Part shown: positions 50,102 through 61,529 of the stretch, piece after piece
Layout of the letters: each line of letters opens with the position of its first letter
Position numbering within the stretch: position 1 is the first letter of the stretch
DNA from: Paraspadella gotoi
Lineage: Eukaryota > Chaetognatha
Reading direction: 5' to 3'
NCBI GenBank assembly: GCA_051294375.1
Contig: CM119268.1
Location: forward strand, 1,346,213 to 1,410,212
DNA length: 64,000 nt
Notes under the pieces: generated by a model
The model's database searches: none
Seen by the model: only the letters and a program-made list of their open reading frames with translations
Told to the model about the DNA's origin: nothing
Position numbers and translations under genes: made by a program

Positions 50102-51036
50102 TCTTTTTTTAGTTTTTATTCTTGTTCTCTTTAAGGTTTCGCTGTTCGTGTCTCNNNNNNNNNNNNNNNNNNNNNNNNNNNNNNNNNNNNNNNNNNNNNN
50201 NNNNNNNNNNNNNNNNNNNNNNNNNNNNNNNNNNNNNNNNNNNNNNNNNNNNNNNNNNNNNNNNNNNNNNNNNNNNNNNNNNNNNNNNNNNNNNNNNNNN
50301 NNNNNNNNNNNNNNNNNNNNNNNNNNNNNNNNNNNNNNNNNNNNNNNNNNNNNNNNNNNNNNNNNNNNNNNNNNNNNNNNNNNNNNNNNNNNNNNNNNNN
50401 NNNNNNNNNNNNNNNNNNNNNNNNNNNNNNNNNNNNNNNNNNNNNNNNNNNNNNNNNNNNNNNNNNNNNNNNNNNNNNNNNNNNNNNNNNNNNNNNNNNN
50501 NNNNNNNNNNNNNNNNNNNNNNNNNNNNNNNNNNNNNNNNNNNNNNNNNNNNNNNNNNNNNNNNNNNNNNNNNNNNNNNNNNNNNNNNNNNNNNNNNNNN
50601 NNNNNNNNNNNNNNNNNNNNNNNNNNNNNNNNNNNNNNNNNNNNNNNNNNNNNNNNNNNNNNNNNNNNNNNNNNNNNNNNNNNNNNNNNNNNNNNNNNNN
50701 NNNNNNNNNNNNNNNNNNNNNNNNNNNNNNNNNNNNNNNNNNNNNNNNNNNNNNNNNNNNNNNNNNNNNNNNNNNNNNNNNNNNNNNNNNNNNNNNNNNN
50801 NNNNNNNNNNNNNNNNNNNNNNNNNNNNNNNNNNNNNNNNNNNNNNNNNNNNNNNNNNNNNNNNNNNNNNNNNNNNNNNNNNNNNNNNNNNNNNNNNNNN
50901 NNNNNNNNNNNNNNNNNNNNNNNNNNNNNNNNNNNNNNNNNNNNNNNNNNNNNNNNNNNNNNNNNNNNNNNNNNNNNNNNNNNNNNNNNNNNNCTGAGAT
51001 AAAGGAAAGTAAATTTCCGGAATTGAATTGAACCGA

Positions 51037-51280
51037 AAGATGATAGTAGGGAAATTGTGATCATCACTCAGATGATAGAAGGGAAATTGTGATTAACCCT
51101 AAGATAATCACTAAGATGATAGAAGGGAACTTGTGATCATCATTAAGATCATCACTATGATGATAGAAGGGTAATTGTGATCATTAATAAGATCATCAGT
51201 AAGATGATAGAAGGAAAATTGTGATCATCACTAGGATCATCACTAAGATGATAGAAGGGAAATTGTGATCATCACAAAGA
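51037..51280. repeat. 44-bp minisatellite
   Basis: Units of 44 bp begin GATGATAGAAGGGAAATTG and contain GATCATCACTAAGATCATCA. Four full units and partial ones are present. The degraded inverted copy is at 38560-38800. Confidence 0.88.
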
Positions 51281-51600
51281 GAGCAGAGAGAGAAAGAGAG
51301 AAGGAGGAGAAGCCGAGGGTCAGAGATTAAGAGAGAAAGTGTGAAACAGTCTGAGAGTGTGTGATAGAGACTGTGGGACAATGTGAGAGAGCATTTACGA
51401 GTACGAAAGAGTGTGAGAGTGTGATACAGTGTGATACAGAATGTGAGAGTGGGCCAGAGTTTGAGAAAGAGAATGGTAGACCGGGTTAGAGAGTGAGAGT
51501 GTGAGATAGTGTGATAGAGAATGTGAGAGAGTGTGCGAGAGTGTGAGAGAATGATAAAGAGTAAGAGAGAGCTTGATCGGATGTTCCTAAGCAAAAAGAG
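51281..51600. repeat. GAGTGTGA-type irregular repeats
   Basis: Short irregular units such as GAGAGTGTGATA follow the 44-bp array. The inverted partner is at 38220-38530. Confidence 0.7.
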
Positions 51601-52379
51601 TTTAGTGGCCACAACCCAAAATATCGGAGAAGACGGGATTAAGGAGACTCGACTTGATTATCGGAGTCGCAGATTCGGAAACTGAGGTTAGAGGCACAAA
51701 TAGGATGATGGGTGAAGGCTGACAGGACAACTGCAATGAAAAATGACTGACAAGAGAACAACAGCTGAAAATGACGGATCTGAGGCATGACAATTGAATT
51801 CTAGAGAAAGATCGAGACGAGCAGATGCCATGCGAGAGAGAAGACGAGAGAGGGGGACGAGAGAGATGAGAGATTCCTCGGGAGAGGAGAGCGATCCGAG
51901 AGAGAGCTGAGAGAGAGGAGCGCAACATTCTATTAACGTCTTGCTGGCATGCGAAGAGCGTTAAACGTTATACTTAGCGTACTAGTTTACGGACGAACCA
52001 GCGCAGAATAGCGGACGAACAGGAGAAGAGAGAAACAGAGGAAAGCGTCATCGCTTTTTCCAATTAATGTTGCGTGATGTTTAAAAGAGGATGAGAGCGA
52101 GAATGACGGAGAAAAGAGAGAGAGAGAGAGAGAGATCGACGAGGAGACGAGCAGGAGAGATGAGACTTCGACGAGAGAATCGAGACGAGAACGAGAGACG
52201 AGACGACGAGACGAGAGAGAAGAGTGCGCTGATTATAGCAAAGGCCGAAAAAAAGGATAGAAAAACTAATAGAAGCAAAAGAGGCAAGCGACGAGTATCA
52301 GAGCACGTTGGGATCAAAGCAAGCAATTTTGAGACCGCAGTGCAGGATAGGAGAGGGCGAAAGCACATGCATTTGAGCC

Positions 52380-52580
52380 GAAGTGAGAGATAGAGAGCGG
52401 GAAAGCAAGCCATTGATCGAATGAGAGATAGAGATGGGGAAACGCAAGAATTGAGCCGCAGACGAGGCGATAGCACGAGGGCGAAAGGCAAGCATTGAGC
52501 TCGATGTGGCAAGAGATAGAGAGGGGAAAGCACAGCATTGGAGCCGAGTGAGAGATAGAGAGGGGAAAGCAAGCTTGGAA
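52380..52580. repeat. About 38-bp minisatellite
   Basis: Units contain GAGCCGAAGTGAGAGATAGA and GGGGAAAGCAAGC. About five copies are present. The inverted partner is at 37367-37512. Confidence 0.8.
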
Positions 52581-52643
52581 CTCCGGAGGGAATGAGGGCA
52601 AGAAGGACATGGCGAAGAGATGAGGAGGAAAAGGGAAAAAGGA

Positions 52644-52750
52644 TTTACAGACGGGGATTTACAGACGGGGATTTATAGACGGGGATTTATAGAAGGGGAT
52701 TTATAGACGGGGATTTATAGAAGGGGATTTACAGCCGGGATTTGCGGAGG
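52644..52750. repeat. 14-bp minisatellite
   Basis: Seven to eight units of GGGGATTTATAGAC or GGGGATTTACAGAC. The partner is at 37215-37290. Confidence 0.92.
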
Positions 52751-53047
52751 ACTCTATCTTGTGAATCGTGAGAATAAATCACGGACGCGACGAAGACAAT
52801 AGTCACCGTGAACACAGAGAAGGGAGACGTGAATGGGTGAGGCGTGAGGAATTGGAGTGAAGAGTGAAGTGAGTTAAGAGTGAGTAGTGATCAGTGAAGA
52901 ATGAAGAGTGAGAAGTGAGATTTGAAGTGATTAGTTAAGGAGAACGGAAGTGAGTGAGGAGCGAATAGAAATATAAAGTGAGTGAAAAAGGTAAAAAGTT
53001 CACTTCGGTGACATAAAGGGGAAACTTTATCAAAAGTGATAAACAAG

Positions 53048-53050
<3 letters not shown>

Positions 53051-53139
<89 letters not shown>
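53051..53139. repeat. (GA)n microsatellite
   Basis: About 44 uninterrupted dinucleotides. The left-arm partner at 36776-36868 is broken by single-base changes. Confidence 0.97.
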
Positions 53140-53140
<1 letters not shown>

Positions 53141-53185
53141 GGCAATTAATCCAAATTAATTAATTGACGGCGAAAATAAGCAGTT

Positions 53186-53248
53186 GGTTTTGATTGGCTC
53201 GATTTTGATTGGTTCGATTTTGAATGGCTCGATTTTGATTGGCTCGAT
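53186..53248. repeat. 15-bp tandem repeat
   Basis: Four units of GATTTTGATTGGCTC. Confidence 0.88.
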
Positions 53249-53429
53249 CTAACGGGGAATCGAGATTGAAGACGAAACTCATCGCGAGACGAAAGCGACG
53301 AATATCCAAAGAAGATGAAATCGAAGAATAAAAAAAAAGAATGATGACGACGACGATGCACTACGATGCACTGTAGCTTTTAACGAACATTTTAATGAAT
53401 AGGACAAAGAAGAAAAGGACGAACAGATG

Positions 53430-53715
53430 ACAAAGGCAACGAAGAACAGGCGACGACAAAGACTAAAACAAACAGCGACCGATGAAGGACTAATACAAAC
53501 ATGGCTGACCGCATGCAAGGACTCAAACGAACAGGCGACGATGAAGACTAAAAACGACGGCAGGCGACTATGAAGGCCTAAATACGAACAGGCGCACCGA
53601 TGAAGACGTAAACAAACAGGCGACGATGAAGACTAAAACAAACAGGCGATGATGAAGACTAAAACGAACAGGCGACGACGGCGGCGACGACGACGGCGAC
53701 GACGACGGCGACGAT
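53430..53715. repeat. About 26-bp minisatellite and (GGCGAC)n
   Basis: Units contain GATGAAGACTAAAACAAACA followed by GGCGAC. The array passes into GGCGACGAC triplet repeats. The partner is at about 36230-36440. Confidence 0.8.
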
Positions 53716-53776
53716 AAACACGAGAACGATAATCGAGATAACTAAGCAAACGACGTCCGAGGGGGATGACTGTCGG

Positions 53777-53778
<2 letters not shown>

Positions 53779-53817
<39 letters not shown>

Positions 53818-53905
53818 ACGTCGATGAATGAGACGAAACCTTCGAAGTTGCCTCGTTTTCGTTATATTCGCTTCTGCTCACGATTTGGACGAGCACGACG
53901 ACGAC

Positions 53906-53970
<65 letters not shown>
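53779..53970. repeat. (GAC)n and (GAT)n triplet arrays
   Basis: (GAC)n at 53779-53817 and GAC then GAT repeats at 53896-53970. More GTT, GAC and GAT arrays follow at 54207-54263, 54328-54355 and 54460-54560. The poly-Asp, poly-Met and poly-Thr frames are products of the repeats. Confidence 0.95.
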
Positions 53971-53971
<1 letters not shown>

Positions 53972-54486
53972 CGTGCGATTACGAAGATCAGAATTATCTT
54001 TTCAAAAATTCTTCTCGCCCATTGTTGTCGTTGTTGTCGTTGTCGTCGTTGTTTTCTTTGTTGTTTTTGTTGTTGTCGTTGTCTTGGTTGTCATTGTTGT
54101 TGTCGTTGTCAACCAACGATGTGCAGCTGACGAAATCTTTTCTCTCTTTTCCTTTTAAGTTATTTTCCTCAGATTGATTCGATACGGAGTCTTCGCGTTG
54201 GGAAGCTGTTTGTTGTTTTTGTAGTTGTTGTTGTTGTTGCTGTTGTTGTTGTTGTTGTAGGGCTTTGAATGCATCACTGTAATCGAGCTGAGATATCCCT
54301 GTTGTTGTTGTTGTTGTTGTTATGATGTCGACGACGACGACGACGACGACGACGATAGTTCGATAGTCATCTTCATCATCGACATCATCATCATCATCAT
54401 CACCCTTATTTTAAAGTTTAAGCTTCGATAAAAACAACAAGGCTGATAATGATGATGATGACGACGACGACGACGACGACGACGAC

Positions 54487-54532
<46 letters not shown>

Positions 54533-54779
54533 CCGATGATAAGGATGATGATGATGATGATAATAATGAAATTTTTAGTTTTTTGGAGTAAAACAGAATC
54601 AGAATTCATTCCTTTTTTCCTCTTCACTTCTCCTTTGATTATAGTTTCTTCAAAAAGGGACGTTGTTGTGGTCGTCGTCGTTGTGGTCGTCGTCGTTGTG
54701 GTCGTCGTCGTTGTGGTCCTCGTCGTGGTTCTCTTCATCGTCGTGGTCGTAAAAGTTTTCAGCGGTGAAGTCAATGTTT

Positions 54780-54949
54780 TTCAGTCTGTCGGTCTGTACA
54801 TTAAAATGCTCACAACTCGCCTTTAGTCGGTTGCTCATTTGTTAAGACAGAAAAAAACCTCAAATCTAAGTGACTGCTAGCGCCACCTTCAGGAAATCTT
54901 AAAACTATGAAGAATAAAATACGAGCTAAGAAAGTCACTGCGGCGCAAC
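54780..54949 (-). mobile_element. GTCGGTC-rich dispersed element, clean copy in right arm
   Basis: On the minus strand it runs from GTTGCGCCGCAGTGACTTTC to GACCGACAGACTG, with CTAGCAGTCACTTAG and AACAAATGAGCAAC in the core. It is nearly identical in layout to 5161-5395. Confidence 0.6.
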
Positions 54950-56505
54950 ACATTTGAATTTCCCTTCTTATTTTTTTTCTTTTTTTTTTCCTTTCATCCC
55001 TCTTTTCTTTTTTCATCCTCGTTTATTCTGCTTTTCCTCTTTTTTATATTTTCCTTTTTTTCTCCAAAATTGTACTTTTTTTTTCTGATAAATTTTCTCT
55101 TTATTTCTTTCTCTTTTTCTGTGTTGCTTTGCGTTTCTTTTCTCTCTTTTTTTTAAAATTATCTTTTTCCTTTCTTTTCCTTTCTTTTTCGTTATTGCCT
55201 TTATATCTTTTCCTTGTTCCTAATTTCTTGTCATTTCCTTCTGTTGTTTGTCTTTTTTTCTCCATTTCTTTCTTTATATTCTCTTTTCTTTTCTTTTCTT
55301 CCTTTTTTTTTCTTTTTTACTTTTATTTCCACTCCTTTCTTTACTTTCTTTTTTTTCTTACTTTTCTTCCCTTCTTTTCTTTCTCTTTCTTCTCTTTTCT
55401 TTCCTCGTCCTTAACTCTCTTTTCCTTTCTTTAGCTCTTCTTTTGATATATTTCATTTCCTCACTTCTCTTTCCTCTCCTTTCTCTTTTGTCCTCCTTTT
55501 CCTTCCCTCTCCTTCTCTTTCCCTCTCCTTTCTCCTTTCCTTTCTTCTTCCTCCTCTGTCTGGTCGAATTGATGGAGAACCCAGTCGCTCGAGAGAGGAG
55601 AATCGTTCTTGCGCAGAAGCAACTGCGGTTTTATTCTCAGTTAGTTTTTAATGCGAGCGTCGGTCGCGTCGTCGTCGTCTCGTCCGTCGTCGTCGTCGTC
55701 GTCGTCGTCCGTCGTCGCGTCGTGGCGTCTCCGCCGACTGCATATGTCGTCTTTTTTCTCCTGCAGCAAAGTCGTTGCTCGTAAAAAGCGTCCCGTGTTC
55801 GGCGTTGCGTTCCGTCAGAGAACTTTCATGTTGCATTTTACTGGTAAAACTATTACTTGACTGTTGCATTGTTGCAGTGTTTATTTTAATTTTATTACTT
55901 CCAAGTACATTAGTCACTCCCGTGTTAGATCCAGACAAATGTTAATCCCAATTTCAGTTGCAATAAATTTACTTGACGAAGTTGACTATAGTAGCGAGGA
56001 TGCGTCCTTGTCATTCTAATCAATGGCTCTTGAAAATTTTTAAAGTTGTAATAATAACCTTCATCTAACTTTTAAAGCTCTGTCAGAATCAATTAAAACT
56101 TTATATAGTAATAAAATAATTTTTAAATGCTTCCGTGCGCTTATTAATAAAAATTATCTTCATTTTCATACTTCTCTCACAGTCGCAGTCACCATTATCT
56201 ATTTGAGAGAACTTCTAGTTTTCAACCTGTTCCGCCCTATTATATATCGTACTTGTCATTATAATCAGTGCTCTTGTAAATTTGCCCTGCCCCGTAGGAG
56301 TTGCTCTTTTTATCGTCGTTGTTGTTGTTGTTGTTGTGGTTGTTGTTATTTTAATTCCGATGACGCTAACGATTTAGTGAGGAAAACGAAAAAGGGTCGA
56401 TTCTAAAATGAGAGGCGAAGAGTAGATGTCGTTAAGCCCTAACGTCTACTTATTATGCGGCACGACCCGGTCAGCGGGGCCCGTCATTCATTATTATCCT
56501 TATTT

Positions 56506-57486
56506 ACTACCATCTTGGAAAATGAATAAGTCGCCAAATTTTAAAGTTAGTTAATTGTATATTAAAATTTAAATATAACAGAAAAAATGGGTATCAATAT
56601 GTAGTGTGAACTCCCTTGCTCTACACAACTTCATTTATTCTGTTCGGCATTGACTCATAGAGCGACTGCAGGTATTCCAAGGAGAGGTTATCCCAAACTT
56701 TTTTGATAAGTCGTTTCTTGGCTTGCAGAGATGTTGGACGTTCGTTTCTCAGTCGATTTTTCATCTCTGACCACACATTTTTGATCGGATTGAGATCCGG
56801 AGAGTTCCCAGGCCAGTCAGGTAGAAGTTTAACCCTATTTCGGCGATGCCACTCTTTTGTCTCCTTGGCTCTATGCGGAGGGGCGTTGTCTTCCATAAAA
56901 ACTCCACCTCGGACGAATTCCTTTATCTTCACATCCTCCAGAATTTCTCTGTATTTGGCGCCATCAACGCATCCCGAAATGAAGATTAACTTTGACTTGA
57001 CACGGGAAGAGATTGCACCAAACACCATGACCTTTGGTTGCTGCTTAACCGTCTGCAATATGCAATTAGGATGCAATGCTTTGCCGATGCCGCTGCACAC
57101 TTTGAAGATTCACTCTTAGCTGCTTAGATATGGAAGTATTCTTGATACCCGCTTTGTGCAATTCAATTATAGATGCACGTTGATCACTTGTAAAATGCCA
57201 ACGTTGAGGCATAATAAAAAAATACAGTGTAAAATAAAATAAAAATGAAGGAAAAAAATTATTAAAATCTGAAATACGCCAAAGAAAGCAAATTTTTGTC
57301 GATCTCCTTCTTTTCTTTCCTCTGCCCTGACGGCAATTTTAATCATAATCTAACATAAACCGGCTCCATTTGATCGAAAATCGCCAAGCTTTCTGGAAAT
57401 ATAATTTTTTTCTTTCGATTATGTTAAGAAGGTGTTTAAAAATGATCGAGAAGTTTGGCGACTTATTCATTTTCCAAGATGGTAGT
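56506..57486 (-). mobile_element. Tc1-like DNA transposon, internally deleted
   Basis: Terminal inverted repeats of about 33 bp bound a 0.98-kb element. The left end reads ACTACCATCTTGG...AAGTCGCCAAA at 56506-56538 and its complement lies at 57454-57486. A TA precedes the left end, as in Tc1 insertions, but the right flank reads TT, so the target duplication is not perfect. Intact Tc1 elements are usually about 1.3-1.7 kb, so this copy is short. It sits at the outer end of the right arm of inverted repeat 2. Confidence 0.85.
56621..57212 (-). pseudogene. Tc1-like transposase remnant
   Basis: The minus-strand frame starts at 57212 with MPQRWHFTSDQRASIIELH and SISKQL, the N-terminal helix-turn-helix that binds the inverted repeats in this family. 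That frame stops near 57066. A second frame from 57100 to 56621 carries the C-terminal catalytic half: QPKVMVFGAISS, the second catalytic Asp in MEDNAPPHRA, and the third in SPDLNPIKNVW. The middle, about 130-150 residues with the second DNA-binding part and the first catalytic Asp, is absent. An active transposase is about 340 residues; this one cannot be functional. Confidence 0.85.
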
Positions 57487-58025
57487 TCGCTGTTTATTAT
57501 TAAACATTGATTACCATTTAGTCAGTAATTATTGTATTGTACATTTACTATTGTACTTGCTGGCGCCGCCGCCTCCCGGGTTCAAGCGTGGTTTCTCTGC
57601 CAACCTCTTCTCCGGGAGGTGGAGGTGGATGTGGAGGTGGAGATGCTAGTCAATGTCTCTGAGAAATGATGTAAGAAGAATTATCTATTGAAACCAAAGA
57701 TTGTCACAATAATGTGGTCGATGTTGCTGAGGATTAAAATGACGAACAGGATGAATGAGAGGAGAAGGAGGAGGAGGAAGAGCAAAAGATGAAGATGAAA
57801 AAGGAGGAGAAGGAGGAAGAAGAGGAAGAAGCGCAAGATGAATTAATTCTCTTTCGACAGGAAAAAGGCGGAAAAAGAGGAAGGCCACTTTTTTCCGCCT
57901 TAAACATTTCCAAGGATGAAAAAAAAATAATAATTTCCACCCAACCCCCTTTTTCTCCAACCCTTTCGCTGTCACCACCTCATTTTTTTTACCCATAGAT
58001 TCTCACCTACTTTGTCTTACCCCCC
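57487..58025. other. Intergenic DNA
   Basis: A GGAGGTGG-rich stretch lies near 57610-57640 and a GAGGA-rich stretch at 57755-57830. No gene was recognised; the Pro/Ser-rich minus-strand frame at 57734-57996 has no domain or splice support. Confidence 0.4.
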
Positions 58026-58044
58026 CGTCGCTTCCCTCTTCTCT

Positions 58045-58262
58045 CTCACCTTGTCTTTCCCTCACCTTGTTTTTCCCTCACCTTGTCTTTTCCTCACCTT
58101 GTCTTTTCCTCACCTTGTCTTTTCCTCACCTTGTCTTTCCCTTACCTTGTCTTTCCCTCACCTTGTCTTTTCCTCACCTTGTCTTTCCCTCACCTAGTCT
58201 TTCCCTAACCTTGTCTTTCCCTCACCCTGTCTTTCCCTCACCTTGTCTTTCCCTCGCCCTGT
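58045..58262. repeat. 16-bp minisatellite
   Basis: About 14 units of TCCCTCACCTTGTCTT with small changes. The Phe/Ser/Leu/Pro plus-strand frame across it is repeat-derived. Confidence 0.92.
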
Positions 58263-58570
58263 CTGCTGCTCAGTCGGCTCCTTTTCCTCGCTCCTTCACT
58301 CCAGTCCCTGCTGCTTTACCAACATTTTGCTCCTGCATCCCCGCTCCCTCTCCCACCCTCCACCGCTACCTTTTTCCCCGCGAGATGCTCCTGTCTCTCC
58401 GCTCCCTTACCTCGCTCCTCTCACGCTCCACTAATCCCTTCATTTTCCTACCACTTCGTGTCTCTTCCGTTCATTCGAGGGGAAGTCATCTCGGTTCTCA
58501 TTCATGGACAAAATCACTTGGAAATGGAGTCAAGTTTAAATTTTATTTGCCGACACCTAATACCGTTTTT

Positions 58571-58912
58571 AGTTGCGCCGCGAGTGCTCGCGGAGCAACT
58601 CTATAAGTCACTTTTCGGTCGGTCTTTCGGTCGGTATGTCTGTCCATCGGTCTGTCCCACTTATGTTAAAATTTTTTATAATTTGTCTATAGTTTGTTGC
58701 TCATTTGTTAAGAAAGAAAAACAAACCCTCAAATTTAAGGGACTGCTAGCGCCGGCTTCAGGAATATCTAAAACTATAAGGAATAAAAGACGAAATTTTG
58801 ATTCAGTGCATGTCATAAAAACAAGGTCAAAGAAATTTTGTCAGTCATGTCATATCATGTCATATGTGATCAAAGGGAAATACGCATGAATATTAACTCA
58901 CTGCGGAGCAAC
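58571..58912 (-). mobile_element. GTCGGTC-rich dispersed element, longest copy
   Basis: The first 30 bases form a near-perfect hairpin: AGTTGC-G-CCGCGAG, TG, then CTCGCGG-A-GCAACT. A GGTCGGTC tetranucleotide tract, the GTTGCTCATTTGTTAAGA core and GACTGCTAGCGCC follow. The far end is ACTCACTGCGGAGCAAC, whose complement resembles the first end (GTTGC-CCGC-AGTG). This suggests short terminal inverted repeats. No coding frame is present. Confidence 0.6.
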
Positions 58913-59321
58913 AAATTGAAATTGCAATTCTTGTTTTTTTGTTTGTTTTTTTTTGTTTTTTTTAAACGTAGCGTCAGGATTAAGCGGCAGACATATACGT
59001 TAATCTATGAAATGGGCGAGACATGGATTGGGACGAGGCGCAGGGCATAAAAGCATGAATCAGAGTTCGAAACAGTCAATAGGACTCGAGACATGGACAA
59101 AGACACAGCCAGACATAGAGGGAGGCATGGTGTCAGACATGCGAGGATAACGCGAGACATTGAGTCGCCAGAATAGACTTTAAATAAATAAAATTAATTA
59201 ATAATGTTAAATAAAATTTAATATGGCATTGGACGTGATACAACATGCTTCGTACCAGAATCGATTTATTACATCTTCAGGTCGTAAAAACCAGTCGGAC
59301 TCGTGGACCCGGTTCGAAAAC

Positions 59322-59371
<50 letters not shown>

Positions 59372-60290
59372 TTTATTTCTTTTCGAAACGACACATTTAT
59401 TCTCAGCGTTCGGTTCTGTCAACATTTATTTTATTTTTATTGTTCGCTTAGTACCTTTTTTGTACTTTGTATTTATTTTTTATTTTTAACTGTTTAAATG
59501 ACAGAGATCGAATTTATATTTTTTTTCTTAACAGTCTTATTTAGGCTATCGATAAAAATTGTATTACTATAAATTGTTTTGCTGACCAATTTCAATTCAA
59601 TATATATATTTTTTTAAATAATGCAGTTTGAATATCTCCAAAATTCCTTATCGATTTTTGAAAGAAAAACATTTTTTTTTAAACGAATAAATATTAAAAG
59701 TGTTTCTTATTTTTTTTCCTTCACCGGAAATTAAAGAAAAAGAGAAAACTTCTTCGTGTAATTTTCGAAGAGGCTTCTTTTAGCACTCAGATAGCGAAGT
59801 CCTATTTTCTTTTAGCACTCAGATCGCGAAGACCTGTTTTAAAGAGAGAAGATCGTTTTGTCGTCGAGGAATATTAAGAAGGAGCCAGGACCCTCCTTGC
59901 TTCCCCAGACTCACCGCTTATTTTGAAATTTTAGGATTTTTTAATTGACAATTAGAATTTTCATACGTGACTTTCACTCCGCTTTACTCTTCGGGTTTGG
60001 TCCTTCTCAAGGGAAAAAGGCTTTACCCGGCAGAATCACTTCAGCAAATCATTTTAAATTTTCCAATCCTCACATCTTGGGTTTTCTCTTCCTCTTCTTT
60101 TTCTCATTAATTTTCATTTCGTTTCCTTTAAATTTATTTTCATTTCGTTTCGTTTTATCTTTATTTCATATCATTATATTTTCATTTCATTTTGTCATTT
60201 TTCATTCGCTTCAATTAATTTAAATTAATTTCATTTCATTTCATTGGGGATTAAGAATTGGTGGTTAATTTTACTTTCGCCGACTGGGGG
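58913..60290. other. Intergenic AT-rich DNA with one (GAC)n tract
   Basis: AT-rich sequence contains a perfect (GAC)16 at about 59323-59370. A duplicated TTTTAGCACTCAGAT..CGAAG motif lies at 59778 and 59812. ATTTCATTTC-type repeats fill 60110-60245. No gene was recognised. Confidence 0.5.
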
Positions 60291-60338
60291 GTTTAGGGTT
60301 AAGGGTGGTTAGGGTTAAGAGGGTTTAAAGTTAGGGTA
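60291..60338 (+). repeat. Degenerate TTAGGG-like tract
   Basis: Contains TTTAGGGTTAAGGG, GGTTAGGGTTAAGAGGG and GTTAGGG. It resembles short interstitial telomere-type repeats, but only about four units are present and they are imperfect. Confidence 0.45.
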
Positions 60339-60489
60339 ATTAAGTATTAATTTAAAAAAAATTTTTTTAATATGATGATTATTCGATTATATGTAGAATA
60401 TTTCTTTTATTCAATGACTTTTAAATTGATTTATTCTTAGATACTTGTAGGCACTTACGATCCTGTGATTGTAAATGTGTTTTATTGAC

Positions 60490-60520
60490 ATTATGAGCAT
60501 AATAAATCAAATCAAATCAG

Positions 60521-60597
<77 letters not shown>

Positions 60598-60715
60598 GTC
60601 TCTCTCTCTCTCTCTCTTTTTAGATTTCAATCTCCCGCTTTGTATCCGTTTTCACCTCATTAACTTCGCCTTGCCCCTCTTTGCCTCCCCATAGTCCATA
60701 GTTGTTGTTCTTTTC

Positions 60716-60750
<35 letters not shown>

Positions 60751-60790
60751 TCTCTCTGCTCTCTCTCTCTCCCTCTCTCTCTCTCGTCTT
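60490..60790. repeat. LINE-like 3' tail and (CT)n arrays
   Basis: GCATAATAAATCAAATCAAATCA at 60494-60518 resembles the short A-rich tandem tail found at the 3' end of many non-LTR elements (inference). (CT)n fills 60523-60619, and a second (CT)n is at 60718-60785. Confidence 0.5.
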
Positions 60791-61529
60791 CTCATCTGTT
60801 CTTCTCGGTCTAATTCGAGAATTTCAGATCCAATCGCGAGATCGATGAGAGACAGAAGCGAGACAAGCAATAGGCAAGCAATAGACAAGCAATAGACCAA
60901 GCTCAGTGAGGGAAGCGAGAAAATGAAAAGACGAAATTGAAAATGAAGGAAGAAGCGAAATGAGGACGGAAGGAAATTGTGGGATGAAAACTTGGGAGAA
61001 TAAAGAATGAGGAATGAGCAACTGGCATCTTTTTTTCAAATTGAATCATTTTTTCATCCTGTATCATCAAAATAAAATAAATATCTCTTACTAGAATACT
61101 TCGCTGATCTTTATTTTCGTTTTAAACAAGTCGAATATATATATATATATATAAAGTCTCGTTAATGCTTATGCTTAATGCTTATACGACCAATTTATAT
61201 AATGCTTATATAATATATATATATAGTTTACAATGAAGACGTAGGTCTTTTCCCTACGACCCCAATCTGGCCAAACCGAAAGGGGCCATCAGCACCAAGG
61301 ACATTGATGGCAAGTGACCCGAAAATGACGGTGGTGAAGGTCTAAGGTTTTTTTTCAGTCCATTGAATGAGAGCTCGCGTTCAAACAGGTTATAAAAATC
61401 CTTTCAAAAGGCTTTTGAAAACATTTCTTTGGTCTCAGCTCAAAGATCTGGAAGGGAAAACCGTGTTGTAAATTAGAAAGTGGAAAGTCAAAACTACCCG
61501 TTATGGTGGACTAAAATCCACCAACCGGT
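60791..61529. other. Intergenic DNA
   Basis: A small CAAGCAATAGA tandem motif lies at 60865-60900 and AT dinucleotide runs at 61137-61152 and 61205-61224. No gene was recognised. Confidence 0.5.

Larger units (their letters stand above)
45495..57128 (-). repeat. Right arm of inverted repeat 2
   Basis: This is the partner of 32520-42935. It is cleaner than the left arm: its repeat units are more regular and its Tc1-like frame is readable. It contains two variable-size N gaps, one 25-N gap and an A-rich insertion of about 1.5 kb that the left arm lacks. It continues past 57128 into single-copy DNA, whereas the left arm stops at the 25-N run at that same point. Confidence 0.85.

Noticed and set aside
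51037-51280. Possible CRISPR-like array
   Set aside because: The 44-bp units are contiguous without distinct spacers, and the setting is eukaryotic. The 24-bp and 20-bp arrays were rejected for the same reason.
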